NCBI RefSeq assembly: GCF_005222695.1
Contig: NZ_STGG01000010.1
Span: forward strand, 62,001-126,000
Origin: Massilia sp. HP4
Lineage (GTDB): Bacteria > Pseudomonadota > Gammaproteobacteria > Burkholderiales > Burkholderiaceae_D
Direction: 5' to 3'
Length of the DNA: 64,000 bases
This document shows, piece after piece, positions 42,298 to 50,989 of this stretch. How positions within the stretch are numbered: position 1 is the first letter of the stretch; each line of letters opens with the position of its first letter. The translations under genes were made by a program, and so were the position numbers. The notes beneath the pieces were generated by a model. It was given only the letters and a program-made list of their open reading frames with translations. It ran no database searches and was not told where the DNA came from.

Positions 42298-42328
42298 CGT
42301 TCTAATATGGGGATAGTCCCGTTATGCT

Positions 42329-43435
42329 TCAACCGTCGGTGCCGAGGCGGCCTTCGGTCACGCGCACGCGCGGCGCCAGCGCGCACATCAGCTCATAGCC
42401 GATGGTGCCGGCGGCGTGGGCCACGTCGTCGATCGGCAGCCCGTCGCCCCACAGGGTGACCTTGCTGCCGATGCGGGCATTGGCCACCGGGGTCAGGTCG
42501 ACGGTCATCATGTCCATCGACACCCGGCCGACCAGCGTGGTGCGCACGCCGTCGACGATGACTGGCGTGCCGTGCGGCGCACTGCGCGGATAGCCGTCGG
42601 CATAGCCGCAGGCCACCACGCCGATCGTCATCGGGCCTTCGGCCTCGAAGCGGCTGCCGTAGCCGACGGTGTCGCCCTGCTCGATGTGCTGGATGCCGAT
42701 GATCTCGGAGCGCAGGGTCATGGTCGGGCGCAGGCCGAATTCGTGGGCGCTGCGCCCGCCCGGCGTGCCGCCGTACAGCATGATGCCGGGGCGGACCCAG
42801 TCGTTCGACAACTGGTCGGCCAGCTCGGCCTGGTGCAGCACGCCGCCCGAGTTGGACAGGCTGCGCTCGCCGGCCAGGTCGCCCGCGCCGGCGCGGAAGC
42901 GGCGCACCTGCTCGGCGATCGTCAGGCGCGGGTGCTCGAGTTCGTCGGCATTGGCGAAGTGGGTCATGTGGGTGATCGAGCGCACGTCGCGGATCGCGCA
43001 GAGGCGTTGATGGGCGGCGGCGTAGTCGTCGGGGCGGAAACCCAGGCGGTTCATCCCGGTGTTCATTTTCAGATAGACATCGATCGGGCGGTACAGCTGC
43101 GTGTATTCGAGCAGCTTGACCTGCTCGATGCTGTGCACGGCGGTGGCGATATTGTGCTCGGCGAGCATGGGCACGTCGGCCGCTTCGAAGAATCCCTCTA
43201 ATAAAAGAATCGGCTTGATCCAGCCGAGTTCGCGCAGGCGGATCGCGCTTTCCAGCTCGACCAGCGCCAGGCCGTCGGCGGTGGCGAAGCCGCGCATGGC
43301 GCGCTCCAGGCCGTGGCCATAGGCATCGGCTTTCACGACGGCCCAGATCCTGGCCAGCGGCGCGCAGCTGCGCGCCTGGGCCAGGTTGTGCTGCATGGAA
43401 TCGAGGTGGATGGTGGCGAAAAGCGGGCGCGGCAT
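42329..43435 (-). CDS. alr: Alanine racemase
   Basis: 368 residues. PLP-binding Lys35 is in AVVKADAYGHG; the second catalytic residue is the Tyr of GYGSRFEAE; the C-terminal beta domain contains GRVSMDMMTVDL. It interconverts L- and D-alanine for peptidoglycan. It is divergent from lplT, with a 159-nt gap, and followed by radA. Confidence 0.98.
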   Translation of the reverse strand: MPRPLFATIHLDSMQHNLAQARSCAPLARIWAVVKADAYGHGLERAMRGFATADGLALVELESAIRLRELGWIKPILLLEGFFEAADVPMLAEHNIATAVHSIEQVKLLEYTQLYRPIDVYLKMNTGMNRLGFRPDDYAAAHQRLCAIRDVRSITHMTHFANADELEHPRLTIAEQVRRFRAGAGDLAGERSLSNSGGVLHQAELADQLSNDWVRPGIMLYGGTPGGRSAHEFGLRPTMTLRSEIIGIQHIEQGDTVGYGSRFEAEGPMTIGVVACGYADGYPRSAPHGTPVIVDGVRTTLVGRVSMDMMTVDLTPVANARIGSKVTLWGDGLPIDDVAHAAGTIGYELMCALAPRVRVTEGRLGTDG

Positions 43436-43594
43436 GACAATCTTTTAAGAAAGACGGAGGGAATCCCGTATGGAACGTCAAGTGCCTATTTTACCGGAGC
43501 GGGCCGCGCGGCGGCGCTGCGCCAGCGTTTCCCGTTTCGCCGCCCTACCCATTCATGGTATAAAGCAACCCGGACCAGATTTGTGAATTCTCGA

Positions 43595-44854
43595 ATGAAC
43601 CGTGGTTTCTATACCATCATGGCGGCGCAGTTCTTCTCGTCGCTGGCGGATAACGCGCTCCTCTTTGTCGCGATCAGCCTGCTCGTCGCAATGGACGCCC
43701 CGGCATCGCTGACTCCGTTGCTGAAGCTGTCATTCGTGCTGTTCTATGTCTTGCTGGCCGCTTTCGTGGGCGCCTTCGCCGATGCGCTGCCCAAGGGACG
43801 CGTGATGTTCATCGCGAACATCATCAAGGTCGTCGGCTGCGCGCTGATGTTCTTTACCATCCACCCCCTGTTGTCGTACGCCGTGGTCGGCTTTGGCGCG
43901 GCCGTGTATTCGCCCGCCAAGTACGGCATCCTGACCGAATTGCTGCCGCCCGAGAAACTGGTGCCCGCCAATGGCTGGATCGAGGGACTGACCGTGATGT
44001 CGATCATCCTCGGCACCGTCCTGGGCGGCACGCTGGTGAGCGAGCGCGGCACGAACTTCCTGCTGTCGTTCGATGCCTTCGCCAGCCTGGGCATCACGAC
44101 CGGCGCCGAAGCCGCGATGGCGGTAGTGGTCGGCATCTATATCCTGGCCGCCGTGTTCAACCTGCGCATCCCGGACACCGGCGCGCGCTACGAGCATCAG
44201 GAACGCAATCCGGCCAAGCTGATCGCCGATTTCGCGAACTGCTCGGCCACGCTGTGGCGCGACAAGCTGGGCCAGATTTCGCTGGCGGTGACGACCCTGT
44301 TCTGGGGCGCCGGCGCCACCTTGCAATTCATCGTGCTGAAATGGGCCGAGCGCTCGCTCGGCATGCCGCTGGACAAGGCGACCAACCTGATCGGCGTGGT
44401 TGCGATCGGCGTGGCGCTGGGTGCGGCGATGGCGGCGCGCATGATCCCGCTGCGCAAATCGCTGAGCGTGATCCCGATGGGCATCATCATGGGCCTGGTC
44501 GTGACCAGCATGGTATTCGTCAGTTCGGTGTCGGTAGCCTATCCGCTACTGGCCCTGATCGGCTTCCTGTCGGGCTTCTTCGTGGTACCGATGAACGCGC
44601 TGCTGCAGCACCGCGGTCACGTGTTGATGAGCGCAGGCCACTCGATCGCGGTGCAGAACTTCAACGAGAACCTGTCGATCCTGGTGATGCTGGCGGCCTA
44701 CGCCATCATGATCACCATGAACCTGGACCTGGACATCATCATTGTCATCTTCGGCCTGTCAGTCGCCGGCATCATGCTCCTGATCCAGCGCCGCCACACG
44801 CTGAACCAGCGCGAGCACGATTCGCTCGGCCTGATCGGCGAAGGCAAACACTGA
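43595..44854 (+). CDS. lplT: Lysophospholipid transporter LplT
   Basis: 419 residues from the ATG at 43595 (GTG 43583 also in frame; neither has a good ribosome binding site). Twelve membrane helices of the major facilitator superfamily are visible. The start MNRGFYTIMAAQFFSSLADN and the segments AKYGILTELLPPEKLVPANG and FVVPMNALLQHRGH are typical of LplT, which flips lysophospholipids inward for re-acylation by Aas. No aas gene is adjacent. Repeat element B begins 7 nt after the stop. Confidence 0.94.
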   Translation: MNRGFYTIMAAQFFSSLADNALLFVAISLLVAMDAPASLTPLLKLSFVLFYVLLAAFVGAFADALPKGRVMFIANIIKVVGCALMFFTIHPLLSYAVVGFGAAVYSPAKYGILTELLPPEKLVPANGWIEGLTVMSIILGTVLGGTLVSERGTNFLLSFDAFASLGITTGAEAAMAVVVGIYILAAVFNLRIPDTGARYEHQERNPAKLIADFANCSATLWRDKLGQISLAVTTLFWGAGATLQFIVLKWAERSLGMPLDKATNLIGVVAIGVALGAAMAARMIPLRKSLSVIPMGIIMGLVVTSMVFVSSVSVAYPLLALIGFLSGFFVVPMNALLQHRGHVLMSAGHSIAVQNFNENLSILVMLAAYAIMITMNLDLDIIIVIFGLSVAGIMLLIQRRHTLNQREHDSLGLIGEGKH

Positions 44855-44860
44855 TCCACC

Positions 44861-45303
44861 AGGGTCAGTGTCGAATTGTTTGACAACGTTTCGCGCTCAC
44901 CATTTCTCGGCCGACGGGCCGAAGCCCCAGTGCTCATAGGCACTTGCTGAGACAGCGCACTCTGTCCCCGATTGCCGGTCGAGGCGAGAAATTGCTCAAT
45001 AAATCGACTCTGACCCTCGTGGTTTTGCAATGAAATCCGTAGCTGCCGAGCAGCTTTTGGTCAGTGCATTCCGCCAGTCGTCAACATTTTCCGAATTGTT
45101 TGCCGAGCAGCCATTAATACCGATCCAACCGGCAAGAAAATAAATAGGGTCGGAGTCGATTTAGTGAGCAATTCCTCAAAATTGCCCGTAATTCGACTCT
45201 GACCCTCATTGGTCGTGGTTGAGTTCGCTTCTGAGAAACTTGGCACTCGGGGGTGCATTAACGAGCTTTTGCAAAAGTTGTCAAACAAATCGACTCTGAC
45301 CCT
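44861..45303. repeat. Composite inverted-repeat element B (about 443 bp)
   Basis: Left end AGGGTCAGTGTCGAATTGTT (44861-44880), an inverted copy ending ACTCTGACCCT at 45017, palindrome TAGGGTCGGAGTCGA/TCGACTCTGACCCT at 45145-45206, and right end with ATCGACTCTGACCCT at 45303. Offsets from the left end (156 for the first right arm, 284 for the palindrome, 442 for the end) match element A (156, 284, 440). The sequence between is diverged apart from short shared words such as GGTTTTGCAA after the first arm. It separates the convergent lplT and the membrane-protein gene. Confidence 0.88.
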
Positions 45304-45369
45304 ACAGCCACCCTCCAACCACCTTCCGGCCGCCCCCTCCAGCCGGCGGAGCAAGCGCATAAAGGCGCA

Positions 45370-46056
45370 TCAGAACAGGCGATAGGCCCCGTTCGCAGAC
45401 AGTAGCTCGACCAGCGGGGTCTGCGGCACTCGGAAGGTCGAGTCCATGTAGGCAACGCCGAACACCGCGGTGTGCGGCAAGGCCAGATCGACCCGGTCCC
45501 CGCGCTGGAAGTACCCGTCCAGTGCGTTCGGGAGATGGTACATTGGCCGTTCCATCAACGGCCTCTGGGCGAGGAGCTGTACCGTTTCTTCCCTTGCCAG
45601 GTAACCCGCATCGTCGATATCGAAACTTGGGAACCATGGATCGCTGGCGAAGTCGACACTGCCAGGCGTTGCCATCGCCGCCATCACCGATGCGCACATG
45701 GCCAGCACCTCGTTTGCATGTCGCTCCGGGTCGCCCGGCGCGTCGGGCAGGCTGGCGGCGGCGCGCGCGACCATGTCTTGCAGGTCGTCGTGTTTCTCGG
45801 TCAGGATGCCCCTCCACACAGTGGCGTCGAGCGAATTATTGAATGCGAAGCGTGCAGTCGCCAGCACATCTTCAGGCGTCGGAGGATCCCCCGGCAAACC
45901 CATTTGCCGTCCATACCTCAAGATGACGCCGACTGCGGCGAAATAACGCCAGCACTCCAGTTGTTCGCTGAACGACAGATAGCGGGTGGAGCGGCTGGTG
46001 CCGGCCGCTTGCTCGACCTGGTCCAGCAGCCACGCGTTGCGGCCAGGCCGATGCAC
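45370..46056 (-). CDS. Unknown protein, 3' part of a probable frameshifted gene
   Basis: 228 codons from a GTG at 46056 that has no ribosome binding site. The sequence (RNAWLLDQVEQAAGTSRSTRY, QLECWRYFAAVGVILRYGRQMGLPG, EDVLATARFAFNNSLDATVWRGIL) looks like genuine soluble helical protein from its first residues. It continues naturally from the residues ITEQFANRFLQLHHFLASD of the upstream frame if one base near 46066-46076 is skipped. It is therefore probably the C-terminal third of the gene whose 5' part is at 45872-47311. No family recognised. Confidence 0.6.
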   Translation of the reverse strand: MHRPGRNAWLLDQVEQAAGTSRSTRYLSFSEQLECWRYFAAVGVILRYGRQMGLPGDPPTPEDVLATARFAFNNSLDATVWRGILTEKHDDLQDMVARAAASLPDAPGDPERHANEVLAMCASVMAAMATPGSVDFASDPWFPSFDIDDAGYLAREETVQLLAQRPLMERPMYHLPNALDGYFQRGDRVDLALPHTAVFGVAYMDSTFRVPQTPLVELLSANGAYRLF

Positions 46057-47311
46057 GGTCCGACGCCAGGAAGTGGTGGAGTTGCAGGAATCGGTTAGCG
46101 AACTGTTCAGTGATCAGGAAGATCGGGACGACACCGGTGGCCAGGCGCGTCGCCTTATCTATCCATGCGCCATCATCAAGCCGCACAAGCTGACTCGCCA
46201 GGCCCAGCTTCTCCAGACGGCCACGGATACCGGCGAGCGCCTGGGCCAGGCCTGAGTCTTGCAGGGAAACCAGCATGCCGCCGGATCCGACGGATTCGGC
46301 CGGCGCTTCACGAAATGGAATAGCGCCCGGGATAATGCTTTGGTTCTCGCCAAGGATCTGGCGTGCGAACTCATTGAAATCCTCGCTCAGGTTCAGGTCG
46401 TGATTGAGCCTGCTGACCGGCGCCACATGTTCGATAAATCTCTCCTGGAGCAGGCTAAAGCCATACTCGCCCGTGGCTCGAAGTTCGGCAGCACGGTTGA
46501 ATACCCGGTCCAGCTCGTGCACCAGCGCATAGGTAGCGTCTAGCAGGCGCATCAGCTGGAGCCGCAAAGTCAGGTGAGAGCGCTGTGCGGGTGGCAAGGC
46601 AAGCGTGATACGGATCACCGACAGATCGTAATACAAGGACGATACCGCTTGTTCGACATATCGCTGCTCGGGTACCGATGGCATTTTCTGGGCCGCGGCT
46701 GAAGGGAACGGTCCCAGGTCGATCGTATCGGCCAGGGCGGCTGCGGTTGCCGGTACGCTGGACGACAAGAACGCGTCGAGTGCGGTACCCATCGTCTGCA
46801 CGATCTGCCCGAGCAAGGCGATATTGCCGTGGTCATCGAACAGCCGGTCACGCTGGGCGCGACGCAGCATGATCGGCATCGTGAACAAGATGCTTTTGAA
46901 CTGCTGGTATCGCGCGCTGCCGTCCACCGCCATCATCGATTCGGTCGACTGGCGTTCGGCAATCTTGTTCGCCTGATCGGAAAGCTTCGACTGCGCGTCC
47001 GCGATCTTGTTCGCGTGCTCGGCGAGCTCGGACTGCGCTTTCGCCGAGTCGAGTGCCCGGCTGGCCAGCATGATGGCGACCAGCGAACCCGCAAACGCAA
47101 CGGCGGTTGCGAAGATGATGCCGAGGTAAGCCACCCATTCTTGCTGCCCAACCACTCCGTTTGGAATACCCTTCCAGCCCCAGAAGGCCAGCGACAGCAG
47201 GAAGATCGTGCCGATGGCGCACGCTAGAATCGTCCTGTAGAACCCACCGATGGCCTCCTTGTAGACGTTGGAACCCCCAGCCATACCTCGCTCGCTTCCT
47301 GCATTTTCCAT
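45872..47311 (-). CDS. Unknown membrane protein with two helices and coiled coil, 5' part of a probable frameshifted gene
   Basis: 479 codons. The N-terminus has two membrane helices (about 27-48 and 60-84), then a coiled coil with repeats of NKIADAQSKLSDQANKIAER (about 95-120), and a large helical cytoplasmic domain. The last 65 residues (AWPQRVAAGPGRASGRHQPL onward) are Arg/Gly/Pro-rich noise that overlaps the good-looking sequence of the next frame, so the true product probably shifts frame near 46070 to give about 680 residues in total. It stands alone between repeat element B and DUF1853. Function is unknown. Confidence 0.65.
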   Translation of the reverse strand: MENAGSERGMAGGSNVYKEAIGGFYRTILACAIGTIFLLSLAFWGWKGIPNGVVGQQEWVAYLGIIFATAVAFAGSLVAIMLASRALDSAKAQSELAEHANKIADAQSKLSDQANKIAERQSTESMMAVDGSARYQQFKSILFTMPIMLRRAQRDRLFDDHGNIALLGQIVQTMGTALDAFLSSSVPATAAALADTIDLGPFPSAAAQKMPSVPEQRYVEQAVSSLYYDLSVIRITLALPPAQRSHLTLRLQLMRLLDATYALVHELDRVFNRAAELRATGEYGFSLLQERFIEHVAPVSRLNHDLNLSEDFNEFARQILGENQSIIPGAIPFREAPAESVGSGGMLVSLQDSGLAQALAGIRGRLEKLGLASQLVRLDDGAWIDKATRLATGVVPIFLITEQFANRFLQLHHFLASDRASAWPQRVAAGPGRASGRHQPLHPLSVVQRTTGVLALFRRSRRHLEVWTANGFAGGSSDA

Positions 47312-47414
47312 TGCTGTCCCAGGATGGATAAAACGCAGGATTATCCCACCTCGCCCTCATGCAAAGTGGATATTTTGACAAGGAACATCGGCTAGTGGAT
47401 GCGCGCGGCCTTGC

Positions 47415-48374
47415 TCAGGCCGATTTCACCATCCGTAGTTCGGCGGCGCGGGCGCGCCAGTCGTCGGGTACGATGAAACCGCGCTCGACTTCCACCAGCA
47501 CGCCGTCATGCCATCGCACGATCGCCACCAGCACCGGTGTGCCCGACGTGGCGAAACCATCGGCCAGCGTGCGTCTCAGCTGCGTCCGGTCCATCGTCCC
47601 GCTTGCGGACTCTGCGCGCAGCGGCGCCAGCCACGCCAGCTTGGGCAGCACCGCGACATGCTCGTCGGACGCCAGGTCGACACCATCGAGTTCGTCCAGC
47701 GCGCACCAGAAGCCGCGGCAGTGGCCGGCCGTGATGCCCTGCATCGCCGGCCAGTTGCCGGAGGGGTAGAACAGCCAGCCCTTGACCAGGGCTTGCGCCT
47801 GCGTCACGGGCAGCGGCAGCAAGGCCTGCGCCGCGGGATGCGCGCCCAGCGCGAGCTGGCGCTCGAAGACCTTGCGCATCTTGAGGCCCAGGCTGTCGGC
47901 CAGGTTGGGGCCGACCAGGGCGTCGAATTCGCTCGACGCGCCGCCATCGAGCAGGTAGAACTTGGTGGCGAACTCGATGTGTGCAAGCGCATCCGGCCCG
48001 TGCTCGAGCAGGAAGTCGAACTCGCCTACCGTGTCGTAGCGGCTGGCGCGCACCTGCAAGCCGTGGCGCACCAGGCGGCCCTGCTCGGCAAAATAGAAGG
48101 CCATCAGCTTTTCGGCGTACAGCCCGAGCCGGGTATAGGTCTTGTCGCCGAGCGCGGCGTCGAGCCGCGCGGGATCCTGGTCGAGTTGCGCCAGCCAGTC
48201 CGCCACGCCTGGCGTGACCGGACCCAGCGTGGCGATGCGGCCGGCCCATGGCGGCGCGGCCGCGTCGAGCAGGTCGGGCGAATCGAGCAGCCAGGCCAGC
48301 GCGCGCACCCGGTCACGCCGCAGGTGCCCCCAGCGGCGGTGGAAACCGGCCTGGTAACTAGTCGCGCGGTCCAA
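47415..48374 (-). CDS. DUF1853 family protein
   Basis: About 319 residues from a TTG at 48374; the frame is open to 48473 inside the neighbouring gene. Recognisable DUF1853 stretches are RDLAWLLDSPDLL-like RALAWLLDSPDLLD, LGLYAEKLMAFYF, EFDFLLEHGPDALAHIEFATKFYLL and KGWLFYPSG. The E-F-D ... H-I-E-x-K-F-Y arrangement resembles a PD-(D/E)XK nuclease core, but no activity is known to me. The 3' end of the glycosylase gene overlaps its start, so the two are co-translated. Confidence 0.82.
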   Translation of the reverse strand: MDRATSYQAGFHRRWGHLRRDRVRALAWLLDSPDLLDAAAPPWAGRIATLGPVTPGVADWLAQLDQDPARLDAALGDKTYTRLGLYAEKLMAFYFAEQGRLVRHGLQVRASRYDTVGEFDFLLEHGPDALAHIEFATKFYLLDGGASSEFDALVGPNLADSLGLKMRKVFERQLALGAHPAAQALLPLPVTQAQALVKGWLFYPSGNWPAMQGITAGHCRGFWCALDELDGVDLASDEHVAVLPKLAWLAPLRAESASGTMDRTQLRRTLADGFATSGTPVLVAIVRWHDGVLVEVERGFIVPDDWRARAAELRMVKSA

Positions 48375-49245
48375 GGGAACGCGCCCGGCACAGGTCGGCC
48401 CACGCCAGCGCCTTGTTCTCGCCACGCAGCAGCAGCTCGCCCGGATGCAGCGTCGCCACCAGCGGCGTCTCATTCAAGCGATGGACTTGGCCGCGAGCGC
48501 CGGCCAGCGGTTCCTGCAGTGCGCGGTCCAGCAGGCCGTTGGCCGCGACCTGGCCAAGGGTCAGCACGGTCGAGGCCTTGACCAGCGCCAGCTCGCGCTC
48601 GATGAAGGGACGGCAGGCGGCGATCTCGCCTGGCGTCGGCGCGCGGTCGCCGCCTTTCGCATTCAGCGGACGGCATTTCACCAGCGGCGTGACGTAGGCA
48701 TCGCGCTCGCGCGACAGGCCGACCGCGTGCAGCATATTGTCGAGCAGCTTGCCGGGGTCACCCGCGAGCGGCTGGCCGGCTTGCTCGTCCATCGCGCTCG
48801 GCGTGCCGGCGACCACCAGCCAGCGCGCCTGGCGCGGACCGGCGCCATACACCGGCTTGCGGCCTTCGCCGCAGGCGCAATCCTTGCAGGCGGCGATCGC
48901 CTGGCGCAGGCCGGCCCAGTCCATGGTGGCGACATCGGGCCCCGCCGGCTCTGGCGCGGCGCTGTCGTCCCAGGCCGAATCTTCCTCGACCGGCGGCGGA
49001 TTGCGGTAAGGCGGCGCGGATAGCGGCGTGTGGACACGCGCGGCCGGCGCCGGCTCGGGCGCAGGGATCGGGGCCGATGCAGGTTCGAATGCCGGCGCAG
49101 GCCCGACGACTTCCGGCGCGGCCTCGACCACAGCCGCTTCGGCAACGACATCACCCTCGGCCTGCGGCGCATGACGCAATTGCCATAGCGGGCCGATACC
49201 CATCTCGGCCAGGAACAGCGCATCGCGCCGGCTCGTGTTCTTCAT
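48358..49245 (-). CDS. Family 4 uracil-DNA glycosylase
   Basis: 295 residues from the ATG at 49245, which overlaps the rimI stop (ATGA). Residues 1-115 are a Pro/Ala/Glu-rich, probably disordered leader. The glycosylase domain follows with a Cys cluster CKDCACGEGRKPV for an iron-sulfur cluster, the GTPSAMDEQAGQPLAGDPGK motif (usual GEAPG-ED-GxPFVG), VKCRP and CRPFIERE, and THPGE-like TLHPGELLL in place of the usual HPS. It removes uracil from DNA. The changed HPG and GTPS motifs suggest a divergent subfamily. Confidence 0.85.
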   Translation of the reverse strand: MKNTSRRDALFLAEMGIGPLWQLRHAPQAEGDVVAEAAVVEAAPEVVGPAPAFEPASAPIPAPEPAPAARVHTPLSAPPYRNPPPVEEDSAWDDSAAPEPAGPDVATMDWAGLRQAIAACKDCACGEGRKPVYGAGPRQARWLVVAGTPSAMDEQAGQPLAGDPGKLLDNMLHAVGLSRERDAYVTPLVKCRPLNAKGGDRAPTPGEIAACRPFIERELALVKASTVLTLGQVAANGLLDRALQEPLAGARGQVHRLNETPLVATLHPGELLLRGENKALAWADLCRARSLGPRD

Positions 49246-49709
49246 AAGTCCAGCCTCATCACGATCGCATCCTCGCGGCCCGCAGCACCGGCCGGATAAT
49301 AACCCTTGCGGCGGCCGATATGGACATAGCCATGGCGCCGATACACCTCCAGCGCGCGCTCGTTCGACGGCCGCACCTCGAGCAGGATCGAGGTCATGCC
49401 CTGGCTGCGCGCGCGCGCCGCGATCTCGTCGAGCAGGCGCCGGCCGAGGCCCTGGCCATGGAGCCTGCCGGCCAGCGCGACGTCGAGCAGGTGGGCCTCG
49501 TCGAGCGCATACATCAACAGGTAATACCCGGCCAGCTCGCCACCCGCATCGCGCAAGGTCCAGCAATCGTAGCCGCTGGCCACGGCGTCGGCGAAGTTAC
49601 CGCGCGACCAGGGATAGGGAAAGACGCTGCGTTCGAGCGCCCACACCGCGTCCACGTCGGCCGCCGTCATCGGGGCCTGTCGCAGTCCGGTGCCTTGCAG
49701 CTCGCTCAT
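49242..49709 (-). CDS. rimI: Ribosomal protein S18 alanine N-acetyltransferase RimI
   Basis: 155 residues, one GNAT domain. Seen are DVDAVWALERSVFPYPWSR at the start, the acetyl-CoA loop RLHGQGLGRRLL, and the C-terminal NERALEVYRRHGYVHIGRRK with the catalytic Glu/Tyr region. It acetylates the N-terminus of S18. The ATG overlaps the tsaB stop (ATGA), and its stop overlaps the next start, so tsaB-rimI-glycosylase form one translational unit. Confidence 0.94.
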   Translation of the reverse strand: MSELQGTGLRQAPMTAADVDAVWALERSVFPYPWSRGNFADAVASGYDCWTLRDAGGELAGYYLLMYALDEAHLLDVALAGRLHGQGLGRRLLDEIAARARSQGMTSILLEVRPSNERALEVYRRHGYVHIGRRKGYYPAGAAGREDAIVMRLDL

Positions 49710-50464
49710 GCGCCGGCCTTGGCGGCCGCATTGGGCTGCGCATTGGGCTGCGCATTGGCCTGCGCATTGGCATGATTAATGGCCTGCCGCTCGGCGCTCG
49801 TATAAGCGACCTTGTTGCGCAGGTAGACCGGCTGGGCCTGGGCCGCCGGCACGCCCTGCCCGGCCGCCAGCGCGGCGCTCCCCAGCAGCGCCAGCTCGCG
49901 CGCATGCGGCACGATGTCGACCAGCGCGCCTTGTGCGAACGGCTTGCCGGCGAAGGCCTCGGCATACTCCGCGAAGCCGTTGCCGCAAGCCTGCAGGCGG
50001 GCGGCCGCGAGCGGCGCGACGTCTTGCGGGGCCGACAGCGCCGGCGCCACCACGTCGATCCACTTGCCGTCGTCGAATCGGTACTGGGCCCAGTACACCT
50101 CGCCCATGCGCGCGTCGAGCACCGCCAGCACCTCGGCGGCGCCGGTCGCGGCGCGGCAGGCCTCGGCCATCGCCGCCAGGGTCACCAGCGGCAGCACGGG
50201 CAGCCTGGCGCCATAGGCCAGGCCCTGGGCCACGCCGCAGGCGGTGCGCACGCCGGTGAAGGAGCCGGGGCCGGCGCCGAAGGCGATGGCGTCGCAGTCG
50301 GCCAGCACGAGGCCGGCCTCGTTCAACAGCTCCTGCACCATTGGCAGGATCGATTGCGAATGGCTGCGCACGCCAGGCGTGGCGCGCACCAGCACGGTGT
50401 CCCCCGCCAGCAGCGCGCAAGACGCCAGCTCGGCCGAGGTTTCGATAGCAAGGATGGTAGACAT
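49706..50464 (-). CDS. tsaB: tRNA threonylcarbamoyladenosine biosynthesis protein TsaB
   Basis: 252 residues with the ASKHA fold of TsaB: ILAIETSAELASCALL at the start, GAGPGSFTGVRTACGVAQGL and VLDARMGEVYWAQY. TsaB works with TsaD and TsaE to make t6A37 in tRNA. The C-terminus is extended by NAQANAQPNAQPNAAAK, encoded by a 12-bp tandem repeat, making it about 20 residues longer than usual. It is divergent from the thioredoxin gene. Confidence 0.95.
   Translation of the reverse strand: MSTILAIETSAELASCALLAGDTVLVRATPGVRSHSQSILPMVQELLNEAGLVLADCDAIAFGAGPGSFTGVRTACGVAQGLAYGARLPVLPLVTLAAMAEACRAATGAAEVLAVLDARMGEVYWAQYRFDDGKWIDVVAPALSAPQDVAPLAAARLQACGNGFAEYAEAFAGKPFAQGALVDIVPHARELALLGSAALAAGQGVPAAQAQPVYLRNKVAYTSAERQAINHANAQANAQPNAQPNAAAKAGA
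49728..49775. repeat. 12-bp tandem repeat in the tsaB 3' end
   Basis: Units GCATTGGGCTGC (49728, 49740), GCATTGGCCTGC (49752) and a partial fourth copy encode Asn-Ala-Gln-(Pro/Ala) repeats. Copy-number change would keep the frame. Confidence 0.8.
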
Positions 50465-50554
50465 GCCGCTATTTTAACCTCTCGGTCGGGCGGCTTCCAT
50501 GGCGCGACCGCGAATCGCCATCGCAGTGCAACATGATCCGGAACTCGCTGTACA

Positions 50555-50989
50555 ATGCCGCTCATGCAGAGCCTGACCCTCGATTCCACCACCCGCGCTG
50601 CGGTCGCCGCCGCCGTCAACGGCGGCGGCTGGACCGTTGCCTGCCTGTGCGCCGCCTGGTGCGGCACCTGCGCGACCTACCGCGCCACCTTCGAAGAGGT
50701 GGCGACGCGCCATCCGGACAAGCAGTTCGTCTGGATCGACATCGAAGACCAGGCCGACCTGGTGGGCGACCTGGACGTCGACAACTTCCCTACCCTGCTG
50801 CTGCAGCGCGGCGATACGGTCGCCTTCTTCGGCACCATGGTGCCGGACGGCGGCGTGGCCGACCGCCTGGTACAGGCCCAGGCCGAGCAGAGCGACGAAG
50901 AACTGGCGCGCCTGGCGCAATCGAGCCAGGAACGCCGCGACTGGCAGGAGGAGTGCAATCTGCGCGTGTTGTTGCGCGGGCCGGATTAA
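50555..50989 (+). CDS. Thioredoxin family protein
   Basis: 144 residues (ATG 50564 equally possible; no ribosome binding site at either). A thioredoxin fold is visible: CLCAAWCGTCATYRATFEEV with the redox pair Cys-Gly-Thr-Cys, QFVWIDIEDQADLVGDLDV, and the cis-Pro loop DNFPTLLLQRGD. No signal peptide, so cytoplasmic. The C-terminal 35 residues are Glu/Gln-rich. GTACAAT right before the start could be a -10 box of a short-leader promoter. Its end overlaps the convergent gene by 4 nt. Confidence 0.87.
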   Translation: MPLMQSLTLDSTTRAAVAAAVNGGGWTVACLCAAWCGTCATYRATFEEVATRHPDKQFVWIDIEDQADLVGDLDVDNFPTLLLQRGDTVAFFGTMVPDGGVADRLVQAQAEQSDEELARLAQSSQERRDWQEECNLRVLLRGPD

